Shown: positions 8,521 through 17,523 of the stretch, piece after piece | Layout: each line of letters opens with the position of its first letter | How positions within the stretch are numbered: position 1 is the stretch's first letter | DNA from: CAITNM01 sp021298215 | GTDB lineage: Bacteria; Pseudomonadota; Alphaproteobacteria; Paracaedibacterales; CAITNM01 | Length of the DNA: 64,000 nucleotides | Direction: 5' to 3' | NCBI GenBank assembly: GCA_046309815.1 | Contig: JBKCOJ010000010.1 | Coordinates: forward strand, 1-64,000 | Translations under genes and position numbers: made by a program | The notes under the pieces: model-generated | What the model saw: only the letters and a program-made list of their open reading frames with translations | Told to the model about the DNA's origin: nothing | The model's database searches: none

Positions 8521-8645
8521 TAATCCTCCACTTATGCATGATGCCTTAAAAGCAAAGGAAAATTCAAACAGTGATATGTTACAAAATTTTACTTTTTAAA
8601 GAATTTATAGCGAATTATTTTTTTTATTTTGCTAAATTTCATAAC

Positions 8646-9059
8646 ATGAAAGTTATACATTTCACTTTAGAATCTATTGGCCAAGCAGCACGAGAGGTGA
8701 GTTTTTTGCTCAAGCCTGGAATGCCATTGCTGCTGTATGGAGAAATGGGCGCTGGAAAGACAACGCTTACAAAGCATATTGTACTGTCACTTGAGTGCTG
8801 TGAAGAAGTTACAAGCCCTACGTTTACGATTATGCAATCTTATGTGACAGTTCTTGGTACATTATGGCACATTGATTTGTACAGGTTGGATGAGCATTCG
8901 ACAGATGAACTTGGACTGGAAGAGCTTAATAAGCAAGACATGATGATTGTTGAATGGCCTGAAAGATTAAGAGCAAAATTTTTTTTAACGTATACAAAGG
9001 CAACATTAAAAGTTCTTGAAAATGGTACTCGAGAATTAGTGTTGGAGGTAGTGAATTGA
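8646..9059 (+). CDS. tsaE: tRNA threonylcarbamoyladenosine biosynthesis ATPase TsaE
   Basis: TsaE is the ATPase of the TsaBDE complex that makes t6A37 in tRNAs reading ANN codons. The Walker A motif GEMGAGKTT, the TSPTFTIMQSY stretch, the HIDLYRLDE segment and IVEWPERL are all family signatures. I chose ATG 8646, giving 137 residues. The longer GTG frame from 8571 adds an unrelated hydrophobic stretch. Its stop overlaps the TTG start of amgK in TTGA, implying translational coupling. Confidence 0.93.
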   Translation: MKVIHFTLESIGQAAREVSFLLKPGMPLLLYGEMGAGKTTLTKHIVLSLECCEEVTSPTFTIMQSYVTVLGTLWHIDLYRLDEHSTDELGLEELNKQDMMIVEWPERLRAKFFLTYTKATLKVLENGTRELVLEVVN

Positions 9060-10036
9060 GCGAACGTAGTCCTGATTTTTTAAACAAGTATGATAATTTT
9101 GAAAAGCAGTATTTAACAGCGGATTTTTCTCCACGCAAATATTTTAGATGGATAAACGGCGGATCTACTTTTGTGTTAATGGATTGTCCAAACATTGATT
9201 CATTAAAAGCATTTATGCGAATGGATAAGTATTTAATATCTCAAGGTTTAAGTGCGCCTGAGATTATTGAAGCAGATGAAGAGAATGGGTATTTGCTTTT
9301 GGAAGATTTCGGTGATGCGACTTATACAAAAGTTTTGCAAACAAGTCCTCAACGAGAGCAAGAACTTTATACATCGGCGGTTGATGTATTGATACATTTG
9401 CAAGAGCGCAGTGATACAACAGTATCCTTTGTAAAAGACTATACAGTTGAGTTTGGGCTTACTAAGGTGGAACAATTTTTACTTCATTATTATCCCAAAG
9501 TGATGAACGAAGATGTATCAGAAATAGATAAAAATAGTTATTTGAATTCGTGGAAAAGCGCTTTGGAGTTAGCTTTGCAGACAAAAAAAAGTATTTTTAT
9601 GCGCGATTATCACGTGGATAATTTGATGGATTTAAAAGAAAGGGCCAGGCCAAAAAATGTTGGTTTGCTCGACTTTCAAGATGCTGTCTGGGCCCCTGTA
9701 GCAGGAGATTTAGTCTCTTTACTCGAAGATGCGCGCAGGGAGGTTTCAGTAGAGTTAACAAATCACTTATGGAAAAGATTTTTAGATGCGCATCCTAAAG
9801 GCGATCACCAAGAAATTTATGTGGCTGGTCTTATTCTAAGTGCAGTTCGTCATGCGCGTATTTTAGGACTTTTTACAAAAGTTGCGGTTGAGCGTGGTGA
9901 TAAAAGATTTTTAAAACAAATTCCTCATTTGTGGAACATGTTGAACCGATGCTGCTTGATTGAGGAATTGAAGCCTGTGCGGCAGTGGTTTGATATACAT
10001 GTACCGAACGCAAAGCGAGTAATTCCTATATTATGA
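9056..10036 (+). CDS. amgK: N-acetylmuramate/N-acetylglucosamine anomeric kinase AmgK
   Basis: An aminoglycoside-phosphotransferase-fold kinase of 326 residues. The catalytic loop is RDYHVDNLM (Asp184, Asn189) and the metal-binding Asp is in GLLDFQDA near 206. AmgK phosphorylates recovered MurNAc at the anomeric position. The product is uridylylated by MurU, which bypasses de novo, fosfomycin-sensitive UDP-MurNAc synthesis. The tsaE-amgK-murU order, with overlaps at both ends (TTGA and ATGA), is characteristic of alphaproteobacteria and supports this function over antibiotic resistance. The TTG start is forced by the overlap. Confidence 0.88.
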   Translation: MSERSPDFLNKYDNFEKQYLTADFSPRKYFRWINGGSTFVLMDCPNIDSLKAFMRMDKYLISQGLSAPEIIEADEENGYLLLEDFGDATYTKVLQTSPQREQELYTSAVDVLIHLQERSDTTVSFVKDYTVEFGLTKVEQFLLHYYPKVMNEDVSEIDKNSYLNSWKSALELALQTKKSIFMRDYHVDNLMDLKERARPKNVGLLDFQDAVWAPVAGDLVSLLEDARREVSVELTNHLWKRFLDAHPKGDHQEIYVAGLILSAVRHARILGLFTKVAVERGDKRFLKQIPHLWNMLNRCCLIEELKPVRQWFDIHVPNAKRVIPIL

Positions 10037-10740
10037 TGAATATTTCTTCCACCGCAATGATATTAGCAGCAGGGTTTGGTAAACGCCTTGGAGATATCAC
10101 AAAAAATACGCCGAAACCGCTGGTATCGATTGGCGATACATGCTGTTTAGACATATCCGTCAATGCATTAAAACAAGCAGGTTTTAAGCGAATTATTATT
10201 AATACGCATTATCTTGCTGAGCAGATTGAAGCGTATGTAAAATGTTATCGTGATGTGGAAATCATTTTAAGTCATGAAGAGGTGCTTCTTGAAACAGCGG
10301 GAGGCATTCGTAAGGTGCTAGAAGAATTTGGTGATAAACCTTTTGTGGTGATAAATGCGGATATGTATTGGCAAGATACGAATCCTTCGGTGATTCATCG
10401 TATGGCTAAGGGGATGCGAGAAATGGATGATTTTTGCTTATGCGTCACGCCGCTTGAAAATGCACAAGGTCATCCAGGTAAGGGAGATTTTGTATTTGAA
10501 AATGGACAAATGCGCAAACCAACAGAGTCTGATTCGGTGCAGGATCGTTATGTATACATAGGCGTGCAATTGGTTAATCCAAGAATTATAGCACCTTTGA
10601 AAATAGAACCGCTGGCATTGCCAGGCTTGTATGCAAAAGCTTTACAACAGCAATCTTTAAAAGGCTGTATTTTTGAAGGTACCTGGATTGATGTGGGTAG
10701 TATTGAGGGTCTGACATTAGCAAGAAATTTAAGCGCATAA
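10033..10740 (+). CDS. murU: N-acetylmuramate-1-phosphate uridylyltransferase MurU
   Basis: A nucleotidyltransferase of 235 residues. It has the signature AMILAAGFGKRLGDITKNTP followed by KPLVSIGD, a metal-binding Asp in VVINADMYW near 110, and GTWIDVGSIEGL near the end. Together with AmgK it converts MurNAc to UDP-MurNAc in peptidoglycan recycling. The start overlaps the amgK stop in ATGA. A generic mannose-1-phosphate guanylyltransferase annotation would fit the fold, but the context points to MurU. Confidence 0.88.
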   Translation: MMNISSTAMILAAGFGKRLGDITKNTPKPLVSIGDTCCLDISVNALKQAGFKRIIINTHYLAEQIEAYVKCYRDVEIILSHEEVLLETAGGIRKVLEEFGDKPFVVINADMYWQDTNPSVIHRMAKGMREMDDFCLCVTPLENAQGHPGKGDFVFENGQMRKPTESDSVQDRYVYIGVQLVNPRIIAPLKIEPLALPGLYAKALQQQSLKGCIFEGTWIDVGSIEGLTLARNLSA

Positions 10741-10836
10741 GATATTGCATAAAGCTTATTAAACAATTTTGCATTAACGAATTATTAAGGCAAATCATGA
10801 GATCATAAAGATACTTAATAGGCATCTTTATGCAAA

Positions 10837-11244
10837 ATGGTTGGTATTGTATTTATTTTGTTTTTAGTGACGCATACACTGCACGCTGAGATGGATGAGC
10901 AAAACGGAAAACGTTCTGCAAAAAATGCTTTTGTGTCAATGCGAAATACTTGGGAAGCCCTGAAGGAAGAAGCGGAGCTAAAAAAGAAAAGGAAGTTTGG
11001 TCTTGGTAATACAGCCAATAAAGACTCAAGTAAGCAAAATACACGCCAATTAACACCAGTTAAAGTTTCTATGCTAGAAGATAAAGTTCGCTTAGCGAGC
11101 TATGAACCAGTTGCATACAAACCAGGAAAGAATTTAGATCTCACTCCTCCTCAAGAGCAGCTTAAATTAAGAACTGAAGTGCGCCATCATGAATATATAG
11201 CTCACCAACCTTTGAAACCGATGTATCTACGTGTCTCGGAATAA
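10837..11244 (+). CDS. Small secreted hypothetical protein
   Basis: The 135-residue product has a short signal peptide (MVGIVFILFLVTHTLHA). It is followed by a charged, lysine- and glutamate-rich, probably helical segment (KEEAELKKKRK near 45-55) and a proline-containing tail. No family is recognised. It sits between murU and the transporter operon at 11323 in the same direction. Gaps of about 80-100 bases make cotranscription uncertain. Confidence 0.55.
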   Translation: MVGIVFILFLVTHTLHAEMDEQNGKRSAKNAFVSMRNTWEALKEEAELKKKRKFGLGNTANKDSSKQNTRQLTPVKVSMLEDKVRLASYEPVAYKPGKNLDLTPPQEQLKLRTEVRHHEYIAHQPLKPMYLRVSE

Positions 11245-11322
11245 CGCTTTCTATTGATTTTTTGTTAATAAAAAATTTATTAAATTTTATCATAATAAAA
11301 AGAAAAATTAGAATAAAAAACA

Positions 11323-13170
11323 GTGAGCTCATCAAGCGCCTTTAACACATTAGATTTTCTTAAGCCTTTGCAACGAGCTCGATTAGCGACTGTGGCAGTT
11401 GAGGAAATTGTGCTTGCAGGTGAGACAATTTTTAAAGAAGGAGCATCATCTGAATTTTTTTATGTATTGCTTTCTGGAAAAGTTGAGCTAAAAAACAAAA
11501 TTCGAAAAGAGCTTATTCACAGAGATAATTTTTTTGGAACAGAAGTACCTTGTGGAATTGAGCAGTATCTTTTTACTGCTGTAGCTAAAAGTAAATGCAA
11601 ACTTTTAAAAATAAAAAAAGATATTTTGTACGATACAATTGATCATCTAGATTTACAAAAATTTCAGAAGCGCTTTTTACAAAATTTCGTTGGTGCATTT
11701 TATCCTAAAAATTTTCTTGTGTTTAAGAAGGATTCTGTAGAGCGGTTATTTGCTCAAGCAGATCGATTTTGGATTGATTGCATAGGTTGGGTATTAGCGG
11801 CAATTGTTCCTTTTATTACCCATTGGTTGCTTAGTAAAACTACGATGAATAATCAGAGTATGATATTTTTATCTGTTTTATCTGCGTGGTCGGTGATTGC
11901 TTCTTTTCGTTTGATGTCAGATTATGTTGCAACCATGGCAACGATTTTCCTCCTAATTGGTGGAGGTGTTGTTAAAACAAAAGTTATTTTAGCTGGATTT
12001 AGTTCCAGTAATTTTATTGTAGCATTAAGTCTTTTAGGGCTATCAAGTGTCCTTGTTTCTTCAGGTGTGATATACCGAATTCTTTTAAAAATCTTAAAGT
12101 TTTGCTCGCCTTCTTACTGGAGAGATAATCTTATTTTATTAAGTATAGGGGGCTGGTTGACGCTGGGAGTGCCTGCCTTTTTATTGCGCATGGATATGAT
12201 GAAAATCTTTTACCAGGATACATTACGTATTCGCAATATTGCAGAAGGTACAAATCAAGCGCGAGCGATGGGATTTAGTGCTTATTGTGGGGCAGGCATT
12301 TTTTCACAAAGTATTTTAAGTGCCTCTATGATGCATTTTGTTTTATTGGGGTTATTTTGGGGGCAATACGCTAGTCGATTTGATTGGTGGGGTTGGTTTT
12401 TTGCTTCTTTAGGTTCTCTGGCCGTTCTTCTTTCTGGTTATCTTTTTATTCTTTTTACGTTTTTTGGAAGAAATGTAAAGACCGCAAAACCTAGTAAAAA
12501 TAGTCCTTATTTAGATGATATTTTAAAGATTTTAGGGCCGACATCTTCTACGGAAAAAGCATCTCTTATTTGTATGATTGGTGCGATTATTAGCCTCGCA
12601 ACCGTTAGTTTGCACGATATAGAGCCTGATGTTATTTGCTTGCTAATCTTACTTTTTCTTTTTACGTTTCAATTTATGAACGATAAAGGATTTCAAACGC
12701 GCATCAAGTGGGATTTTTTGATTTTTATGTGCGGATTATCTGGTATTGCTTTTGCAGCCAGTGATGTGGGTTTAATTGGTTGGCTTGAAGACAATACAAA
12801 ATGGATGGGCGAATATTTAAATCATCATTTTTTTGAATTAACTACTTTTATGATTCTATTTACATTAGCGGTGCAGTTGATTCTGCCCCGAGATGTGAAT
12901 ATCAACATCTTGAGCATTATGTTTATCCCCTTATTTCAAAAAAATGGTGTGAGTCCATGGGTGGCGGTTTTCATCGTAAATACTATTGGAAGAATATGGT
13001 TTTTAGAATATCAAGAGCCAGAGTATACTGTGTTTTTAAGACAGTCAAAAAATTTCTCAGCTAAAGCTGCAAAGAGTCTCAAAAGGGCTCGTATGTACTT
13101 AAATATTTTTTACGTTATTTCCATTTATGTTGGGATTTTCTACTGGAAATGGATAGGAGTTTTGCAATGA
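11323..13170 (+). CDS. Cyclic-nucleotide-binding domain fused to a DASS/SLC13-type transporter
   Basis: Of 615 residues, 1-125 form a cNMP-binding (CAP effector-like) beta-roll (AGETIFKEGASSEFFYVLLSGKVEL; FFGTEVPCG). From about 145 there are some 10-12 membrane segments resembling the divalent anion:sodium symporter family (LAGFSSSNFIVALSLLGL; CGAGIFSQSILSASMMH). This implies an anion or dicarboxylate transporter gated by a cyclic nucleotide or a similar ligand. Key roll residues for cAMP binding are not clearly present, so the domain may be only structural. The GTG start was chosen as the first in frame. It overlaps the next gene in ATGA. Confidence 0.7.
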   Translation: MSSSSAFNTLDFLKPLQRARLATVAVEEIVLAGETIFKEGASSEFFYVLLSGKVELKNKIRKELIHRDNFFGTEVPCGIEQYLFTAVAKSKCKLLKIKKDILYDTIDHLDLQKFQKRFLQNFVGAFYPKNFLVFKKDSVERLFAQADRFWIDCIGWVLAAIVPFITHWLLSKTTMNNQSMIFLSVLSAWSVIASFRLMSDYVATMATIFLLIGGGVVKTKVILAGFSSSNFIVALSLLGLSSVLVSSGVIYRILLKILKFCSPSYWRDNLILLSIGGWLTLGVPAFLLRMDMMKIFYQDTLRIRNIAEGTNQARAMGFSAYCGAGIFSQSILSASMMHFVLLGLFWGQYASRFDWWGWFFASLGSLAVLLSGYLFILFTFFGRNVKTAKPSKNSPYLDDILKILGPTSSTEKASLICMIGAIISLATVSLHDIEPDVICLLILLFLFTFQFMNDKGFQTRIKWDFLIFMCGLSGIAFAASDVGLIGWLEDNTKWMGEYLNHHFFELTTFMILFTLAVQLILPRDVNINILSIMFIPLFQKNGVSPWVAVFIVNTIGRIWFLEYQEPEYTVFLRQSKNFSAKAAKSLKRARMYLNIFYVISIYVGIFYWKWIGVLQ

Positions 13171-14231
13171 TCAATAATATTGATACAGCTAAACGCAGAA
13201 CTTCATTTTTACAGTTGCTAAAGGGAATAGTTTTTTCAAGCCTTTTAGGTTTACTTTTTCTCTATAATTTTAATCGACCAAGAATCATGATTGTACACAG
13301 TTATGACCCGACAATGGATATTGTTAAAGATTTTGATAATGGCGCAAAGAAAACTCTTGAAAGTGAAATAGAGCCACTATTGCAGACTTACTACCTTAAT
13401 ATGGTCAACAAGAGCACAATGAAAAAAAAAGTTGATGCGGGTAAGGAAGCAAGAATTTCTATTAATCGTTTTAGTCCTAATGTGCTTATTGCTGTAGGTG
13501 ACGAAGCGCAGGAATTTGTAGCACAGTTCTACCTTAATCATAAGAAAGTAAAAATAATTTTTGCAGGCATTAAAGGAGATGTAAAAAAATTCAATTATAT
13601 ACCCGGAGAAAATGTTGAAGGAGTTATTGAAATTCCGCAAATCAATGAACTGAATATTCTTATCAAAACCATGTTTCCAAATAAAAAAAATATTAGGCTT
13701 GCGCATTTAGGCGATAGGTCGACTATCGTGAACCTAACAGAACATACTTTAATGCATCATGATTGGGACAATGTGGAATTTGAGGATTCGGTAAAAGTAA
13801 CTGATGCCGATAATTTTAAAAGAGCCGCTATATTATTAAATAAACAGTGTGATGTCCTACTCATTTCAAGTTATAAAGGTTTAAAAAGTGAGTTGGAAAA
13901 TGATGATGAGATCATTTCAGATGAGCTGATGCAATGGGTGTTGGATAATACGTCTGTTCCTATTATTTCAACCTTAGGGTATGCGGTTGAAGAAGGGGCG
14001 GGAGTTGCGATTGTTTCATCTGCATACGAACAGGGCATGCTGGCTACAGGATTAGCTTTATCCATACTTGCAGAGAAAAAGAAGGTCGAAAGTGTGACGT
14101 CTAAAGTATTTGCTGTCTATCTCAATGATAATCATATTAAAAAGCGAGGAATTCATATACCGCCAATCTACAGATCTTTTGCTATTGGAACGCAAAAATT
14201 ATATGGCTGCGGCAAAGAGGCTTGCCTATGA
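13167..14231 (+). CDS. Membrane-anchored ABC_sub_bind-like periplasmic binding protein
   Basis: The ATG at 13167 overlaps the preceding TGA stop and is preceded by AGGAG at 13155-13159, so I prefer it to the ATG six codons upstream (354 residues). One N-terminal membrane segment (FLQLLKGIVFSSLLGLLFLY) is followed by a two-lobed periplasmic-binding-protein fold. It starts MIVHSYDPTMD, with NVLIAVGDEAQEF, KIIFAGIKGD and VPIISTLGYAVEEGAG later. This matches the ABC_sub_bind (TrpX-type) group. No ABC permease or ATPase is adjacent. Translational coupling to the cNMP/DASS transporter suggests it senses or delivers a ligand to that protein. Confidence 0.65.
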   Translation: MINNIDTAKRRTSFLQLLKGIVFSSLLGLLFLYNFNRPRIMIVHSYDPTMDIVKDFDNGAKKTLESEIEPLLQTYYLNMVNKSTMKKKVDAGKEARISINRFSPNVLIAVGDEAQEFVAQFYLNHKKVKIIFAGIKGDVKKFNYIPGENVEGVIEIPQINELNILIKTMFPNKKNIRLAHLGDRSTIVNLTEHTLMHHDWDNVEFEDSVKVTDADNFKRAAILLNKQCDVLLISSYKGLKSELENDDEIISDELMQWVLDNTSVPIISTLGYAVEEGAGVAIVSSAYEQGMLATGLALSILAEKKKVESVTSKVFAVYLNDNHIKKRGIHIPPIYRSFAIGTQKLYGCGKEACL

Positions 14232-15163
14232 AGATTATTCTTTTTCTTATTTTGTTATCTTCATGGTATTGCGTTGAAGGTAGAATTCAAGTATGTCAAA
14301 CAGGGTCTTCTTCCGTGTATCCTTTTGCGATGAAAGTTGCTCAAGAATTTTTTAAAAAAACAAAGCATCTCGCACCCCTAATTGAAAGCACAAGCACAGG
14401 AAGAGGTTTCGTTGACTTTTGTCTTGAAAATGATTTTTGGTATGACGTTATCAGTGCCTCTAGACCTATTAAAGATCAAGAGCTTGAACAATGCAAAGGC
14501 AGGTCCAGGGTGCCAATTTTGGAAATATGCATTGGTCTTGATGGAATCGCAGTTGCTGTAAAGAAGAGTTCAAAGGGTTTTGAAAGCCTTCGTTTGCAAG
14601 ATTTATTCAAAGCTATTGTTAAGAAAATCAAGGATAATGATGGGGTATTAGTTGATAATCCCTATAAAAAATGGAGTGAGATTAATCCTAAATTGCCAAA
14701 TATACCTATTCGTATTTTGATACCTTCCAAAGCGCATGGCACACGGGATGCCTTTGAACATCTTGTACTTGGAGGAGAACATGAAATTAGAGACAGCCAA
14801 GAAGTGAGAGAAATTACTGATTATGAGTCAGCAGATAGTCATAATTTACTTTTTGAGTTTCTTGAGCGTAATTCAGGGACGCTAGCATTTGTTGGAATGA
14901 ATCTTTTAAGTAATCATACATCTGTTAAGCCTTTGCCAATCAATGCGATAGAGCCGACTTTTATTAATATGCAGCAACAACGATATCCGCTGGTGCGAAA
15001 ATTATTTATTTATTTACGAAAAGAAAACTATAGAAGAGTAGATAGCCTTAAACCTTATATAAACGAGTGGCTAAGCGCCGATGCTAGTGGTGAAGAGGGC
15101 TATCTTACAAAAATGGGATTGATCCCACTCTCAAGAAGCTCTCAAAGGCAGAGAATTCTTTAA
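14228..15163 (+). CDS. PstS-like phosphate/anion-binding periplasmic protein
   Basis: The ATG at 14228 with GAGG just upstream is preferred over the TTG at 14222, giving 311 residues. A signal peptide (MKIILFLILLSSWYCVEG) precedes the PstS-type binding start CQTGSSSVYPFA. ESTSTGRGFVDFC and a SRPIKDQE segment follow, as in phosphate-binding proteins. It overlaps the preceding gene by four bases and ends about 50 bases before a lytic transglycosylase. No pstCAB genes are present nearby, so it probably works with the cotranscribed DASS-type transporter or as a sensor. Confidence 0.8.
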   Translation: MKIILFLILLSSWYCVEGRIQVCQTGSSSVYPFAMKVAQEFFKKTKHLAPLIESTSTGRGFVDFCLENDFWYDVISASRPIKDQELEQCKGRSRVPILEICIGLDGIAVAVKKSSKGFESLRLQDLFKAIVKKIKDNDGVLVDNPYKKWSEINPKLPNIPIRILIPSKAHGTRDAFEHLVLGGEHEIRDSQEVREITDYESADSHNLLFEFLERNSGTLAFVGMNLLSNHTSVKPLPINAIEPTFINMQQQRYPLVRKLFIYLRKENYRRVDSLKPYINEWLSADASGEEGYLTKMGLIPLSRSSQRQRIL

Positions 15164-15210
15164 ATATTTACTTGGCATGACTCTTGCATAAAGTAGCAAA
15201 AGGAGTAGTC

Positions 15211-15957
15211 ATGCTTAAGCTTCTAATAGCGATACATTGTTATTTTTTGTGTCTTTTTGCAAATCCACAATATAATTCTTTTCTTAAAATGCAGGAAAAG
15301 GCACATGGTATTCCTCCGTCTTTGCTGCAGGCTATTTCTCATGTTGAATCAGGAAGAAAAGTAGCAGGAAAGATTACTCCATGGCCTTGGACCATCAATG
15401 TTGAAGGGAAAGGGTATATTTTTGAGACAAAGCAAAAAGCCATTCAAGCAGTTGAAAAATTTCAACGGATGGGAGCAAAAAGCATTGATGTAGGAATTAT
15501 GCAAATTAATTTGCGTCACCATCCTCATGCATTTCATAATCTTGAAGAGGCTTTTGATCCTCAATTAAATATTGCTTATGGTGCTAAATTTTTAAAGCAA
15601 TTATTTCTGCAGCATAAGAGCTGGAATCTTGCTGTAGGTCATTACCATTCAGCAACACCAAAGTTTCATAATGCTTATAAGCAAAGGGTATTTTCAAATT
15701 GGTCGCATCTTACTCATGCAAAAGATCAACCTCGAATTGAGCGTGCTGTTATGAAATTTGATGAGGTGGAAACCGAAGAACCGGCAAAGCCAAAAGTGGT
15801 CAGGAGGTCAGTGCCCCAAGAAATACGTCCTTTCGCAAAAGTAACAAAAGTTTATTATTCTCTTGATTCGACGGGGCCATCTGAGCCTTTAACGCCTGTA
15901 AAAACAAGTTATACATTAGAAAACTCACGAGATAAGCAGTATTATTCCCTAGATTAG
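15211..15957 (+). CDS. Periplasmic lytic transglycosylase (SLT family)
   Basis: A 248-residue enzyme starting at ATG 15211, with AGGAG at 15201. It has a signal peptide (MLKLLIAIHCYFLCLFA). The SLT/goose-lysozyme fold shows the catalytic Glu in LLQAISHVESGRK. The WPWTINVEGKGY insert typical of alphaproteobacterial family members follows, then IDVGIMQINLRHHP, and AVGHYHSATPKF. It cleaves the MurNAc-GlcNAc bond with 1,6-anhydro formation. The tail from about residue 180 is basic, proline-rich and repetitive, with YYSLD occurring twice. Confidence 0.88.
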   Translation: MLKLLIAIHCYFLCLFANPQYNSFLKMQEKAHGIPPSLLQAISHVESGRKVAGKITPWPWTINVEGKGYIFETKQKAIQAVEKFQRMGAKSIDVGIMQINLRHHPHAFHNLEEAFDPQLNIAYGAKFLKQLFLQHKSWNLAVGHYHSATPKFHNAYKQRVFSNWSHLTHAKDQPRIERAVMKFDEVETEEPAKPKVVRRSVPQEIRPFAKVTKVYYSLDSTGPSEPLTPVKTSYTLENSRDKQYYSLD

Positions 15958-16003
15958 GTATCAATGGTTATAGTATTTGGAAAATAGATAGCTAGTGCGT
16001 CCT

Positions 16004-16885
16004 ATGACTGATTTTGAAAATACCATTACCTGTCTTTATGGAGATGAAGGGCGGTTGTGGCTTGAGAACTTACCCAATATCGTTAATAATTTAGCACATC
16101 GATGGCAGTTATCAGAACTGCATCCTATTGATAATCTTTCCTATAACTACGTAATGTCAGGTTGGCAAAAGGAAAAACCTATTATTCTAAAATTAGGGTG
16201 TGATCCCAAAAGTTTTAAAAATGAAATTCAAGCATTAAAAGCTTTCAAAACTTTTGGAGCTATGACTGTGCTAGATCAAATGGAAGACGTTCTTCTGCTT
16301 GAGCGTGCACAACCTGGCTTATCGTTGAAATGTTATTTTCCGGATCATGATTTAAAGGCTGTGAGTATCGCTTGTGAAGTAATGAAAAAGCTGCACACTG
16401 CGCCCTATCCTGAGTATGAGTTTCCTACCATAAAAGATTGGTTAACTGTATTGGATAAAGATCACGAATTATTTATGCCGCAACTTGCAAAAGCTCGAGT
16501 TCTTAAAAATGAATTATTAAACACGATGGAGCATTCCATTTTATTGCATGGAGATTTTCATCACGAGAATATTCTTGAGCATGAAGGAGAGTGGAAAGTT
16601 ATTGATCCACAAGGAGTGATAGGCGAGCGGGCTTATGAAGTTGGTTGTTTTATGCGTAATCCGAAAGAATTAATCAAGCATCCAGATTGTCTTTATTTTT
16701 TGAAAGATAGAATTCATGCATTTGCAAAACATTTAGATCTTGATCCTGTACGTATTGCGAAATGGTGCTACATTCAGGCCATGTTGTCAGCCGTTTGGTC
16801 GTATGAAGATAATTTATCTTACGAAAGTGCGTTGAAATTCGTATCATTATTCGAACAGCTTCTCGATGCTAGTTGGGGATTTTGA
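16004..16885 (+). CDS. APH(6)-like/streptomycin-kinase family phosphotransferase
   Basis: A small-molecule kinase of 293 residues from ATG 16004. A GTG at 15995 is possible and neither has a good ribosome binding site. The catalytic loop LLHGDFHHENIL and the metal-binding WKVIDPQGVIGERAYEVG are typical of the hydroxyurea/streptomycin 6-kinase group. Chromosomal members often act on unknown sugars rather than drugs. It is convergent with ogt, with one base between the genes. Confidence 0.8.
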   Translation: MTDFENTITCLYGDEGRLWLENLPNIVNNLAHRWQLSELHPIDNLSYNYVMSGWQKEKPIILKLGCDPKSFKNEIQALKAFKTFGAMTVLDQMEDVLLLERAQPGLSLKCYFPDHDLKAVSIACEVMKKLHTAPYPEYEFPTIKDWLTVLDKDHELFMPQLAKARVLKNELLNTMEHSILLHGDFHHENILEHEGEWKVIDPQGVIGERAYEVGCFMRNPKELIKHPDCLYFLKDRIHAFAKHLDLDPVRIAKWCYIQAMLSAVWSYEDNLSYESALKFVSLFEQLLDASWGF

Positions 16886-16886
16886 T

Positions 16887-17432
16887 CTATACAGATTTTC
16901 TCTCAAGTTCAAGGAGCCACTTCTTTTTTGCAATACCACTGCTATATCCGCCAAGTTTGCCATCGTGACTAATAATCCGATGACAAGGAATGATAATAGC
17001 AATATTATTCGCACCATTAGCATTGGCAACAGCCCGAAAAGCAACGGGTTTTCCGAGTGCTACAGCTTGCTCTGTATAGCTTCGTGTTTTACCATAGGGT
17101 GTTTTTAAAAGTTCATTCCATGCACTTTTTTGAAAAGAACTGCCGGTAAGGTGTAGGGGTGTGTTGAAGGTTTTGAGTTCGCCACAAAAATACTCTTTCA
17201 GCTCAGATTCCACTAATTTAAGGATATGAGTATTGCCTGGGATAATGTTAGCTTTTGCATTTCGGCTAAATTTTTCTATTTTTTCGTCGAGTCTGTCTCT
17301 TTCAACGAATTCTAAAAAATATAATTCTTTATCATTAGCAATAGCTACCATGAGACCAAGAGGTGTTTCAATCCAAGCAGATTTTAGCTCTTGGGGGTTG
17401 CTAAGTTGTGTTGACTGAGAGATTTTTTTCAT
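16887..17432 (-). CDS. ogt: Methylated-DNA--protein-cysteine S-methyltransferase
   Basis: The 181-residue product is a suicide DNA repair protein. The active-site motif IIIPCHRIISHDGKLGGYS holds the methyl-accepting Cys. The helix-turn-helix DNA-binding part includes the SFQKSAWNELLKTPYGKT stretch and AVANANGANNIA. An N-terminal ribonuclease-like domain (WIETPLGLMVAI onward) is present. It removes O6-alkylguanine lesions. There is no Ada N-terminal zinc domain, hence Ogt type. Confidence 0.93.
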   Translation of the reverse strand: MKKISQSTQLSNPQELKSAWIETPLGLMVAIANDKELYFLEFVERDRLDEKIEKFSRNAKANIIPGNTHILKLVESELKEYFCGELKTFNTPLHLTGSSFQKSAWNELLKTPYGKTRSYTEQAVALGKPVAFRAVANANGANNIAIIIPCHRIISHDGKLGGYSSGIAKKKWLLELERKSV

Positions 17433-17523
17433 TTTGAACTGCTCATCTTAAATGGCTAATGTAAGGTACACGATTAAAGATTTAAAAATCAATGTTTTTA
17501 AAGCCTCCATATTTGGTGAAAAA

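Noticed and set aside
8571..8645. Longer N-terminus for tsaE from GTG 8571
   Set aside because: The extra residues are a hydrophobic AT-rich stretch absent from TsaE. ATG 8646 starts right at the conserved domain.
9056..10036. Aminoglycoside resistance gene
   Set aside because: The kinase fold matches, but the overlap with tsaE and murU identifies AmgK of peptidoglycan recycling.
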